From positions 28,785-92,784 of the forward strand of contig NZ_JRXE01000011.1 of the NCBI RefSeq assembly GCF_001267535.1: a stretch of DNA of 64,000 nucleotides, read 5' to 3'. Position 1 is the first letter of the stretch. The number at the start of each line of letters is the position of its first letter. A program made the position numbers and the translations under genes. The DNA comes from Winslowiella iniecta. GTDB taxonomy: Bacteria; Pseudomonadota; Gammaproteobacteria; Enterobacterales; Enterobacteriaceae. This document shows positions 48,076-56,813 of this stretch, piece after piece. The notes beneath the pieces are model-generated. The model had not been told where the DNA came from and did no database searches. It worked only from the letters and a program-made list of their open reading frames with translations.

Positions 48076-48747
48076 ATGACCTATCAATCTATGGCAGAAT
48101 TCCCACGCGTCAGCGACGAACAAATCGCACGTGCGCGAAAATATCAGGTGGCAATTCTCAGTGATGTCGCCGGGCGTCGCGGAACGATGAACTCCCGCAT
48201 TCAGGCGCTGCATTCGGAAATGAGCATTTGCGGTCCGGCGTTTACCGTTGAAGTTCGGCCCGGCGACAACTTAATGTTTCATGTCGCATTAGCTATCGCT
48301 AAACCCGGCGATATTATTGTGGTGGATGGCAAAGCCGATGCCACCTGTGCCTTATTTGGTGATTTGATGGTGACTCAGGCTGAGGCGGCAAAGCTCGGTG
48401 GGTTTGTGGTTGATGCTGCATCACGGGATACCGCGTCACTGGCATCGGGCAATTTTCCGGTGTTTGCCGCAGGCACCAATCCTTGTGGGCCAACCAAAGG
48501 CCTGGCGGGCAGACTGAGTATTCCGGTCTCGGTTGGCGGCATTGCGGTTAACCCCGGCGATCTGGTGGTTGGCGATATTGACGGGGTGGTGGTCATTCCG
48601 CTGGCGGAAGTCGAAAACGTTCTCGCCGCGGCTCAGCAAAAAGTCGAGGCTGAAGAGCAACGTATTCGCGAAATCGAAGCAGGCTTACTGATTTCGCCGT
48701 GGTTAAACGATGCGCTGCGGCAGGCGGGTATGCCAGCTCTTGATTAA
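48076..48747 (+). CDS. RraA-like / HMG-aldolase family protein
   Basis: 223 residues of the RraA superfamily, matching class II HMG/CHA aldolases: FGDLMVTQAEAAKLGGFVVD with ASRD completes the metal/pyruvate-binding signature (usual DGxxRD is DAASRD here), and PVSVGGIAVNPGDLVVGDIDG is conserved. Such enzymes cleave 4-hydroxy-4-methyl-2-oxoglutarate or decarboxylate oxaloacetate. Its role beside RidA is unknown; an aldol cleavage of a keto acid released by the pathway is possible. Confidence 0.84.
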   Translation: MTYQSMAEFPRVSDEQIARARKYQVAILSDVAGRRGTMNSRIQALHSEMSICGPAFTVEVRPGDNLMFHVALAIAKPGDIIVVDGKADATCALFGDLMVTQAEAAKLGGFVVDAASRDTASLASGNFPVFAAGTNPCGPTKGLAGRLSIPVSVGGIAVNPGDLVVGDIDGVVVIPLAEVENVLAAAQQKVEAEEQRIREIEAGLLISPWLNDALRQAGMPALD

Positions 48748-48830
48748 TCTGCAACAGCCATAATCGCGTTTAATTTTTTCGACGACGTTGTAATTTATTT
48801 AAGTCAGCTGAGCAATTAGTGTTAATACAC

Positions 48831-48861
48831 AATAAGCTCTGTCCGGTGGACAGAGCTTATT
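48831..48861. terminator. bidirectional terminator
   Basis: Perfect 14-base stem AATAAGCTCTGTCC / GGACAGAGCTTATT with a three-base loop, between the RraA-like gene and the convergent DSD1-like gene. Confidence 0.88.
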
Positions 48862-48910
48862 TGCAGGCTGAATTAATCAAAAGCATCCCGTGATGGCCAT
48901 GAAAACAAAA

Positions 48911-48942
48911 ACGCCGCTCTCCGTTGGCAAGAGAGTGGCGCT
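48911..48942. terminator. second terminator hairpin
   Basis: ACGCCGCTCTC pairs (one mismatch) with GAGAGTGGCGC and is followed by a T-run on the plus strand and A-run before it, so it can work both ways. It lies 29 bases past the DSD1-like stop. Confidence 0.8.
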
Positions 48943-48970
48943 TTTTTATACGGAAATAATAAATCAGTCG

Positions 48971-50062
48971 CTATCGTTCACAGCCTAACTGGTCACGATA
49001 ACTCCACTCGCCATCTTTACCCAACACCAACGCACGTCGGTAGAGATAGGTGGTGGTACAAGCATGACGAGGCACTAATGCCAGCTGGTCGCCAGGCTTC
49101 ACATCGGCATCAATGATCACTGAGTGCTCTTCTTTCACATCCAGAATCAGATCTGCTCCGGTAAATCTCTTCGTCATTGGAATGTCAGGCGCGATAGCTT
49201 TGGAGCCGGCATCGAGGGTAACGGTGCCGGCACGGGTTGAAAGCGCGGTTGACAGCACGTAAGCGCCAACCTGCCATTCCTGATCCTTAAGGTCAGTATG
49301 ATGCTGGCAGCTGGAGAATGTCCAGCTGCCGGGCGACACTCGCGCTTGGGTGTGCCGCGCCCAGAAGGGATAGGTGTAGCTTCCGCCGCCAATCACATCC
49401 AGACTCATTCCATGCTGACTGGCACGGGCAAACAGCGCATCCACCTCACGCTTCAGATTTAAGAACTGCTGCTCGCGGGTAGCAACATCCAGATCCTTCA
49501 GATGACCATCATAAATATGCCAGCCGGCAAATTTACCCTGTGCCTGCACACGTTCTGCCAGTTCAAGCGCGACATCCGTAATCGGCATTCCGGTTCTGCC
49601 GAGGCCAGGATCAAGGTCAACACGCAGAGTAATCGTCAGCCCGGGCTGCTCACTGAGCAACTTCAGCCAGATTTCCAGACTTTTATCACTGTCAACTAAT
49701 CCGGTTACTTGCGCCTTTGGATAAGCAATTGCAGCCTTGATGACACGTGAAATGGCTGCGGTGTTGGTGGTTGGATAAGCCCAGATCACCTCCGGTGCAC
49801 CGCTTTCCAGGACCATTTCAACTTCACGCGGAGTCGCTGCTTTAAACGCAGTCACGCCCTTCGCAACTAAAAACTGCGTGATCCAGGGTGAACGGTGGGT
49901 TTTAACATGTGGCACCAGGCGGTGAATACCGCCTGCCAGTGCAGCGGTTTTAACCAGGTTATGTTCAACTGCATTTTCAATAATCACAAAACATGGCGTT
50001 TCAACGTCAAAATCAGGCGCAGGAAGTTTAATACCCAGCGTTTTATCATGCAGATATTTCAT
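48971..50062 (-). CDS. DSD1-family PLP enzyme (D-threonine aldolase / D-serine dehydratase type)
   Basis: 363 residues, alanine-racemase-like barrel. The PLP lysine is K54 in PHVKTHRSPW; the metal-binding H333-x-C335 motif (PRHACTTTYL) is as in D-serine dehydratases and D-threonine / D-3-hydroxyaspartate aldolases. Substrates would be D-beta-hydroxy amino acids. Two family reactions are possible (cleavage to glycine plus aldehyde, or dehydration to a keto acid); sequence alone does not choose. It follows a DAACS transporter gene in the same direction. Confidence 0.85.
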   Translation of the reverse strand: MKYLHDKTLGIKLPAPDFDVETPCFVIIENAVEHNLVKTAALAGGIHRLVPHVKTHRSPWITQFLVAKGVTAFKAATPREVEMVLESGAPEVIWAYPTTNTAAISRVIKAAIAYPKAQVTGLVDSDKSLEIWLKLLSEQPGLTITLRVDLDPGLGRTGMPITDVALELAERVQAQGKFAGWHIYDGHLKDLDVATREQQFLNLKREVDALFARASQHGMSLDVIGGGSYTYPFWARHTQARVSPGSWTFSSCQHHTDLKDQEWQVGAYVLSTALSTRAGTVTLDAGSKAIAPDIPMTKRFTGADLILDVKEEHSVIIDADVKPGDQLALVPRHACTTTYLYRRALVLGKDGEWSYRDQLGCER

Positions 50063-50138
50063 AACGGATTTCTCTGAGATTTAAGTTTTAACGGATAAAA
50101 GTCACCAGCCTGTCGCGTTGCACAGGCTGGCATTAAAT

Positions 50139-51401
50139 TCAGGCGAGTTCGGTGAGGTTTTCCGTTCTGCGGCTTTTCTGCTCCCACTTGGCGATAACAA
50201 GCGGGGCCAGTGCATTGCCAAAAACATTCATTGTGGAGTTGCACATATCAATAATTCGGTAGATGCCGGCAATAAAGGCGATGCCTTCCAGCGGCAGCCC
50301 GGCACTGGACAATGTTGCAGAGAGAATAACAAACATAAACCCCGGGACACCGGCAGCGCCTTTGGTGGTCACCACCATGGTGACCACCAGCATCACCTGC
50401 TCCGAAATAGATAAATCAATACCGTAGAGCTGAGTAATAAACAGGGTCGCAATACCTAAAAAGATGGAAGTGCCGTCAAGATTAAATGAGTAACCAATTG
50501 GAACGACAAAACCAGCGATCGATTTTGGTGCACCCAATTCTTCAACTTTCTGGATTATACGGGGGATCACCGCAGCAGATGCCGCGCTGGAATAGGTCAG
50601 AATAAGTTCATCTTTTATATACTTCGCCAGACTGAAGATATTAATACCAAAAAAGCGGGCAATGGTACCCAGTACGACGATGGCAAAGAAAAGAATCGCG
50701 CCGTAACCGACCAACACTAATTTTGCCAGCGGCAGCAGCGAAGAGAAGCCAAATGTTGAGATTGTCACCGCGATCATCGCACAGACTCCGATTGGAGAGT
50801 ACGCCATAATGAAGTTGGTTAATTTAAACATGGCATCGACGATACCGGAAATTAAGTCAATGACCGGTTGTTTTTTTCGCTCGTCCATCACGTTAAGTGC
50901 CATACCAAACAGCACAGCAAAAAACAGTACCGATAATATTTTACCCTGAGCCATCGCCTCAATAATATTTTCAGGAATAATATTGGTGATAATACTGGCC
51001 AGCCCATGACTCTCTACCGCTGAGGTCTGAAGATGCACGGCTCCCGCACGTAATAACGTTAAATCCGCCCCCGCACCAGGTTTAAAGATATTGCCCACCA
51101 GCAGGCCAAAAATAATCGCTGTCGTGGTGATACAGAAGAAATAGATCATCGTTTTCAGACCTACTCGTCCTACCGACTTTTTGTTACCCTGCCCGGCAAT
51201 GCCGAGAACCATGCAACAAAAAACCACCGGAATAACGATCATTTTCATCATTTTAAGGAATATATCACCGGCTGGCTGAAGAATATTTTTAATGATGCCG
51301 TCACGATGCTCGGGGTAATGATAGAGATAGGCACCAATCAGAATACCCAGTGCAAATCCTATCAGAATTTGCCAGACCAATGTCACTTTCATCTTTTTCA
51401 T
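50139..51401 (-). CDS. dicarboxylate/amino acid:cation symporter (DAACS)
   Basis: 420 residues from the ATG at 51401, behind TGAGG. GltP/DctA-like fold: VTLVWQILIGFALGILIGA, the serine-rich loop TYSSAASAAVIPRI, and GYSFNLDGTSIFL. The eighth helix reads GIYRIIDMCNSTMNVFGNAL: compared with GltPh, the substrate-carboxylate arginine R397 is Asn, D390 is Tyr and D405 is Asn. I infer a neutral rather than dicarboxylic substrate, which fits the D-hydroxy amino acid enzyme encoded downstream. Confidence 0.9.
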   Translation of the reverse strand: MKKMKVTLVWQILIGFALGILIGAYLYHYPEHRDGIIKNILQPAGDIFLKMMKMIVIPVVFCCMVLGIAGQGNKKSVGRVGLKTMIYFFCITTTAIIFGLLVGNIFKPGAGADLTLLRAGAVHLQTSAVESHGLASIITNIIPENIIEAMAQGKILSVLFFAVLFGMALNVMDERKKQPVIDLISGIVDAMFKLTNFIMAYSPIGVCAMIAVTISTFGFSSLLPLAKLVLVGYGAILFFAIVVLGTIARFFGINIFSLAKYIKDELILTYSSAASAAVIPRIIQKVEELGAPKSIAGFVVPIGYSFNLDGTSIFLGIATLFITQLYGIDLSISEQVMLVVTMVVTTKGAAGVPGFMFVILSATLSSAGLPLEGIAFIAGIYRIIDMCNSTMNVFGNALAPLVIAKWEQKSRRTENLTELA

Positions 51402-51416
51402 GTAAAACCTCAGCAA

Positions 51417-51879
51417 AAATCAAATGGTATGCTTCTTGTGTTTATTTACAGGCCAGCGCGGTGGTTTCTTCACTCCTTTTCGGGGGCAAAAAACTGACAC
51501 TGCGGTTAAAAATGAAAGGTCGCAGCACAGTATTTTTCAAAAGGTCCGGGATATTCATTTCCTTCAACACCAAGTTACCCAGTCCACAGGGGGTGATAAA
51601 AGTGATTTAAACTGCAAAAAAAGTATTCCTAAATGGTATATTACAAAATATCTATATTTATCATAAAGATACTTAAAAAGCATGAACGGCAAGAGTGGGA
51701 TTCAGGTCACAAAGACGCAGCATTTTTTGACATAAAATTTAACCAGCTTTAAATATTATGTTTTTAAACAAGAGGTTAAATTATGTCTGTCAGGAGATTG
51801 CAGAAGTTAGCTATGGATCACATTCGTGGCTGCTTTTAGCCTGCCTCAGGGTCATCAGGCTTAGGCCTTGCGGGAGGAG
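51417..51879. other. 463-base intergenic region
   Basis: AT-rich, no gene of coding quality; plus-strand frames here are short and have no matching motif. It must contain the promoter of the transporter operon, with a LysR site likely; TGGTATATTAC and AAAATATCTATATTTATC are AT-rich features I cannot assign. Confidence 0.4.
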
Positions 51880-52770
51880 TCAGAGACGGTTTGCGTTATA
51901 TGCCGACCTGGCGATCTCTGAAATGGTATAGCCCAGAGCAGAATGCAAATGGCGGTTAAAGAAACAGTGATAAGTCACCCCTGGCGCGGCGGGTTCAGTT
52001 TTAAGGTGCTGTATTTTTTTACTCTTTATCTCGGGTTGCAGCATGGCGATCGGGAGGCAACTGATGCCGATACCCGCTGAGATCAAGCCTGCCAGGGCAT
52101 TAACGTTATTGCCACCATAAATTCTGACGGGTTGCTTTCCGGCGTTTTCCCATAACTGAGCACAGAGTTCAGTTATAATGGAGTTGGCATTCTGTTCAAT
52201 AACCGTCATATCTGCCAGGGTTTTAAGATCGTGAACCTGGTCAGCGGCAAAGATTCCCGGCGCGGCGAACCAGCCAAAAGGAACAGAACCTATTGGAATT
52301 TTTGCCATTTCGGCGTCAGGGTGCATATCGGGCAGGAAAGCAAAATCAAGTCGACCGGCCGCAAGTTTGTTAAACAGCGATATCGAAGAATTCACATCTG
52401 GCCGGACAGTAATTGACGGATAACTCTCTTTAAGCAATTTAATAAAGTCAGGAAACCAGGTTAACGTCGTCAACTCAGTTAAGCCAACATGCAAGGTTTT
52501 TACCGGGAGTTTTGCCGACCCCTTCAGCATCTCAAGTTCATCAATTAACGAAAGCAGTTCCTCGCAATTCTTGACCAACTCCTTCCCCTTCGGCGTCAAT
52601 CGATTTTTGCGACCTTCGGCTTCAAACAGCGGTAATCTGGCGAGTGTTTCCACCTCTTTTAATCGCTTGGTCGCAGCAGACTGCGTGATATGCAGTTTAT
52701 CTGCCGCTTTACTTAAGGTTCCGAGTTTCGACACCCAATAAAATGCCTGGATCTGTTTTAAGGTCAGCAA
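51880..52770 (-). CDS. LysR family regulator
   Basis: 296 residues beginning MLTLKQIQAFYWVSKLGTLS, with the winged helix QSAATKRLKEVETLARLPLF and a substrate-binding-like C-terminal part. Same strand as the transporter / DSD1 genes, 479 bases upstream of their start, and it may regulate them. Confidence 0.92.
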   Translation of the reverse strand: MLTLKQIQAFYWVSKLGTLSKAADKLHITQSAATKRLKEVETLARLPLFEAEGRKNRLTPKGKELVKNCEELLSLIDELEMLKGSAKLPVKTLHVGLTELTTLTWFPDFIKLLKESYPSITVRPDVNSSISLFNKLAAGRLDFAFLPDMHPDAEMAKIPIGSVPFGWFAAPGIFAADQVHDLKTLADMTVIEQNANSIITELCAQLWENAGKQPVRIYGGNNVNALAGLISAGIGISCLPIAMLQPEIKSKKIQHLKTEPAAPGVTYHCFFNRHLHSALGYTISEIARSAYNANRL

Positions 52771-53055
52771 ATTTACTCTCCCTGGCCGGCAGCCACATCA
52801 CGCTGATGCGCTCTATTCTGCGCAAGGTAGCATATCAGTAAAGAATATTTCTAATGATATAAATATCTCGTTACGGAATAAATATCCACCGTTAAGCATA
52901 TTGCAGAAATAAGCCTGTTCCATGGCAAAAGCCCGGACCACGATTCTGCGCCGGGCGTTGAAATGGATGTGCGACCTCAACCGTCAGACGAACTTAAATC
53001 GCGGGTTTTGTCGGTCTACCCTTTGCTGGCCGAGGTTAACCCGGCACGAATATCG

Positions 53056-54423
53056 TCAAGTTCGATGCACCCTGATGTCCTCCGTCTTACTGTCTGCCTT
53101 CGCCAGCATGTCATTGTCCACCAGTGACTTTTTCTTTACGCCGCGATCCAGCTCCTGCTGAAGCTGCGCCATATTTAGCGAACCATTCCAGCGCGAAATA
53201 AACAGCGTTGCCACGCCATTACCAATCACATTGATCAGCGCGCCACCTTCGGAGATAAACCGATAGACTCCCAGCACAATCACCAGCCCGGCAGCCGGTA
53301 CGCTGTTCATTGAGCCCAGCGTCGCGGCAAGCGTGATAAATGCCCCCCCGCTCACGCTGGCTGCGCCTTTTGACGTCAGCAGCAAAATCACCAGTAGCGA
53401 AAGCTGATGCTGCCAGCTCAGATCAATATCCAGCGCCTGGGCGATAAATACCACCAGTACGGTCATATTGATGCAGCTGCCATCCAGATTGAAACAGTAA
53501 CCAGAAGGTACCACCAGACCGACCACGGGTTTATCACAGCCCAATGTTTCCAGTTTAGTCATTAAGCGCGGCAAGGCTGACTCAGATGAAGAGGTGCCGA
53601 GTACCAATGCCAGCTCTTCGCGGATATAGCGCAGAAAACGCCATAAACTAAAGCCCGTCATTCGGGCAACGATATTCAGTACGACAAACACAAAGAAAAA
53701 GCCGGTAATATAGTAGCAAATCAGCAGCGCCCCGTAGGCGGACAGCGACGCGACGCCATATTTGGCGATGGTGAACGCCATCGCGCCAAACGCCCCCAGC
53801 GGTGCCACATACATCACTATCTTCAGCATCTTAAAGAACGTTTTTGCAATCAGGTCGATGGTTGCCAGCAACGGCTTACCTGAATCGCCCAATAGTTGCA
53901 GGCCAAAAGCAAACAGGATCGAGATAAACAGCACTTGCAGGATATTCCCCTCGGCAAAGGCCCCAAATACCGTCTCAGGAATGATATGGGTCAGAAATCC
54001 GCTGATGCTTTGCTGCTCCGCAGCCTCGGTATATCCGGCAACCGCCCCACCATCCAGTGATGCCGGGTCGATATGCATCCCCTTACCTGGTGCCATCAGA
54101 TTAACGGCCAGCAAGCCAATCACCAGCGCTACCGTGGTCAGCACTTCAAAATAGACCAGTGACTTCCAGCCAACCTGACCTACGCTTTTCAGGCTTTTCA
54201 TACTGGCAATGCCACTGACAATGGTACAGAAAATAATGGGCGCGATTAACAGACGGATTAATTTAATAAAGGTGTCGCCAAACGGTTTAAAATTCTCGCC
54301 AACACCGGGAAAATAGTGTCCGACAATGACGCCGAGTATAATGGCGATAATCACCTGAATATAAAGATGCTTATACCATTTTCTGGATGTACGGGTATTC
54401 GAGGCAGCGATGTTCTGAGACAT
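53056..54423 (-). CDS. DctA-like dicarboxylate symporter
   Basis: 455 residues with the DctA pattern (YIQVIIAIILGVIVGHYFPG, GTSSSESALPRLM, GYCFNLDGSCINM). The end of the substrate site reads GVYRFISEGGALINVIGNGV, where DctA has aspartate at the Tyr and arginine at the second Gly of GGA. This removes the side chain expected to hold a carboxylate, so the substrate may differ from C4-dicarboxylates. It is the last of five genes in a minus-strand array with a CoA-transferase and lyase. Confidence 0.9.
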   Translation of the reverse strand: MSQNIAASNTRTSRKWYKHLYIQVIIAIILGVIVGHYFPGVGENFKPFGDTFIKLIRLLIAPIIFCTIVSGIASMKSLKSVGQVGWKSLVYFEVLTTVALVIGLLAVNLMAPGKGMHIDPASLDGGAVAGYTEAAEQQSISGFLTHIIPETVFGAFAEGNILQVLFISILFAFGLQLLGDSGKPLLATIDLIAKTFFKMLKIVMYVAPLGAFGAMAFTIAKYGVASLSAYGALLICYYITGFFFVFVVLNIVARMTGFSLWRFLRYIREELALVLGTSSSESALPRLMTKLETLGCDKPVVGLVVPSGYCFNLDGSCINMTVLVVFIAQALDIDLSWQHQLSLLVILLLTSKGAASVSGGAFITLAATLGSMNSVPAAGLVIVLGVYRFISEGGALINVIGNGVATLFISRWNGSLNMAQLQQELDRGVKKKSLVDNDMLAKADSKTEDIRVHRT

Positions 54424-54492
54424 AAGTAATCCTCGGGTAATGAACCGATTTGTAGGTAAGATTTATTCAGGCGCGTCATCGCGCGCCCTTTA

Positions 54493-55434
54493 TTAAATAA
54501 CGCTATTTTTTACTGCGCCGCAAAAATAGCCGGCCAGATTATAATGAATGCCTTTTATCAGGTTGCTGACGCCAGTCTGGCTGGCCCAGGCAATATGCGG
54601 TGTAATAAGCAGATTAGGATGTTTGAGGGTTAATAACGGGTTGTGTGGATGCGGCGGCTCCTGCGTTAGCACATCCAGTGCGGCTCCGGAAATTTTCCCG
54701 CGCATCAGCGCATCAGCCAAAGCATCCTCATCAATCAGGCCGCCACGGGCGGTATTAATTAACAGGGAGGAGCTTTTCATCATGGCTAATACGCTATGGT
54801 CAATCAGCTGGCGGGTTTCCGGGCTTAACGGACAGTGCAGGGTTAATATATCGCTTTCTCTGACGACTTCATCAAAAGCCTGATAACCAGACCGCACGTT
54901 TTGCTGCCCTTTATGCTCGGCAAACAGCACCTTCATTCCCACACCTCTGGCCAGGCGCGCCACCGCCCCACCGATTTCACCACGGCCAATGATCCCCAGC
55001 GTCGCATCCTGAATATCGTTAATCGGCGCTTTATGCAGGCAAAAATGGTCTGAATGCAGCCATTCACGGCTGGAAGCGCTGGCATATTGCAGCAGGTTAC
55101 GCCGCAGGGCAAAAATTGAGGCAATGACCCCTTCGGAGACGCTGCGTGATGAATATCCCGGAACATTGCTGACAGCAATGCCGCGCTGCCGACAGTAATC
55201 AATATCCACACAGTCAAAGCCCGTCGCCGCCACGCAGATAAAACGCAGCGCAGGCAGCTGTTTTAATATTTCGGCGCGTAACGGCACTTTGTTGGTAATA
55301 ACCACTTCGGCATTATCGAGTACCGCCAGTAATTCCCGCTCATCCGTACTTTTGCGATATACCCAGCGATCGCAAAAGTCTGGTTTTTGTAATTCAACAG
55401 GTAAGGTATCCGCATCCAGGGTAACGATTTTCAT
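54493..55434 (-). CDS. D-isomer-specific 2-hydroxyacid dehydrogenase
   Basis: 313 residues. NAD-binding GIIGRGEIGGAVARLARGVG, catalytic Arg in LINTARGGLIDEDAL, Glu in VLTQEPPHP and His in LLITPHIAWAS. It should reduce a 2-keto acid (for example hydroxypyruvate or glyoxylate) or the reverse. GGAGG precedes the ATG. Between the transporter and VOC genes. Confidence 0.92.
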   Translation of the reverse strand: MKIVTLDADTLPVELQKPDFCDRWVYRKSTDERELLAVLDNAEVVITNKVPLRAEILKQLPALRFICVAATGFDCVDIDYCRQRGIAVSNVPGYSSRSVSEGVIASIFALRRNLLQYASASSREWLHSDHFCLHKAPINDIQDATLGIIGRGEIGGAVARLARGVGMKVLFAEHKGQQNVRSGYQAFDEVVRESDILTLHCPLSPETRQLIDHSVLAMMKSSSLLINTARGGLIDEDALADALMRGKISGAALDVLTQEPPHPHNPLLTLKHPNLLITPHIAWASQTGVSNLIKGIHYNLAGYFCGAVKNSVI

Positions 55435-55449
55435 TCTTCCCTCCTGTCA

Positions 55450-55833
55450 TTATTGATTGTCATAGCGCGAAATTTCAATCAGGTTCAGATCGGGATCGCG
55501 CAAATAATAAGAGGTTATCGCACCGCGGGCACCGGTGCGGGAGACCGGGCCGTCAACAATCGTGACCTTCATGCTTTGCAGATGTGCGGCAATATCTGCC
55601 AGCGGTTGACTGGCGATAAAACAGAGATCGAGTGAACCCGGTACCGGTAAATGCGCTTTGGGCTCAATTTCTTTTCCATATTCATGGACATTTATTTTCT
55701 GCTGACCGAACAAAAAAGCCACACGGTTATTGCCAAATTTAACCAGTTCCATACCCAGTACTCGGGTATAAAAATCGATACATCCGTTGATATCGCGAGT
55801 GGTCAGCACCAGGTGGTCAAGATGGTCAATCAT
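55450..55833 (-). CDS. VOC family (glyoxalase-like) protein
   Basis: 127 residues, one vicinal oxygen chelate domain with paired beta-alpha-beta-beta-beta units: MIDHLDHLVLTTRDINGCID, with the metal residues expected in His-5/6 region, and YYLRDPDLNLIEISRYD at the end. Overlaps the lyase gene by four bases, so coupled. Possible epimerase, isomerase or lyase of the pathway. Confidence 0.88.
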   Translation of the reverse strand: MIDHLDHLVLTTRDINGCIDFYTRVLGMELVKFGNNRVAFLFGQQKINVHEYGKEIEPKAHLPVPGSLDLCFIASQPLADIAAHLQSMKVTIVDGPVSRTGARGAITSYYLRDPDLNLIEISRYDNQ

Positions 55834-56813
55834 AATTGTACTCCGGCGGGCACGCAGCCCTTAAATTGTTGTTCCAGTGATGCCGGCATCGGGTGTAAAT
55901 CGCTGCGCATACCGGCGCGAGCCAGGGAGCCTGGGACGTTGTGGCCAATTAAACGCGGAAGATCGCGTGAAATCTCCAACAGGGATTCGAGATTTACGCC
56001 GGTCTGGTAGCCCATCAGCGTCAGCATATGAACCATATCTTCCGTGCAGACGTTACCGCTGGCACCAGGGGCATAGGGGCAGCCGCCCAACCCACCGGTG
56101 GCGGCATCAAAACGGTTAATACCTTCACCCAGCGCCGCCAACGTGTTAGCCAGTGCCATACCACGCGTATCGTGAAAATGCAGCGTGATTTCCAGCTGCG
56201 GAAACTGCTGTTTAACCTGGCGGCATAGGCTGGCAACCTGAGAAGGATAGGCCATACCGGTGGTATCGCACAGGGTGATACCGCGCACCTCCCGTAGCGC
56301 AAAGTGCTCGATCAGGCGCAACACCGTCGCCTCCGCCACGTCGCCTTCGAACGGACAGCCAAAAGCCGCCGACAGTGAGAGATTAATCGCCGCAGAACTG
56401 CCTTTTAATGCGTTAATCACCAGACTGAGCTGCTCAACCGATGCTTCACGGCTCATCCGCAGATTGGTGAAGTTGTGACTGGCGCTGGCAGACATCACCA
56501 GATTGGCTTCGTCGATAAGACAGGCCATTGCGCGTTCCGCTCCACGCAGGTTTGGCACCAGTACGCTGTATTCCACTGCCGGATTGCGGCGAATATTTTT
56601 CATCACCTCTTCAGCATCTTTCAGTGCCGGGATCGCTTTCGGCGAAGTGAAGGAGGTCACTTCAATTTTGGCGAAGCCGCAGGCGCTCAGCTGGTTAATC
56701 AGGGCAATTTTATCCTCAGTGCTGACAAACACCGCTTCATTTTGCAGGCCATCGCGCGGACAAACCTCCTGTATAAAAATCTGGCGATCGCCGCCCGGGT
56801 TACGCTGCTGCAT
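55830..56813 (-). CDS. hydroxymethylglutaryl-CoA lyase-like enzyme
   Basis: 327 residues from the ATG at 56813 (an in-frame GTG precedes). HMGL-like barrel: QEVCPRDGLQNE (metal and catalytic residues), ITLHFHDTRGMALAN and the catalytic-cysteine loop GGLGGCPYAPGASGNVCTED. It cleaves 3-hydroxy-3-methylglutaryl-CoA or a similar 3-hydroxyacyl-CoA. Start overlaps the CoA-transferase stop as TGATG, so the two probably act in sequence. Confidence 0.93.
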   Translation of the reverse strand: MQQRNPGGDRQIFIQEVCPRDGLQNEAVFVSTEDKIALINQLSACGFAKIEVTSFTSPKAIPALKDAEEVMKNIRRNPAVEYSVLVPNLRGAERAMACLIDEANLVMSASASHNFTNLRMSREASVEQLSLVINALKGSSAAINLSLSAAFGCPFEGDVAEATVLRLIEHFALREVRGITLCDTTGMAYPSQVASLCRQVKQQFPQLEITLHFHDTRGMALANTLAALGEGINRFDAATGGLGGCPYAPGASGNVCTEDMVHMLTLMGYQTGVNLESLLEISRDLPRLIGHNVPGSLARAGMRSDLHPMPASLEQQFKGCVPAGVQL

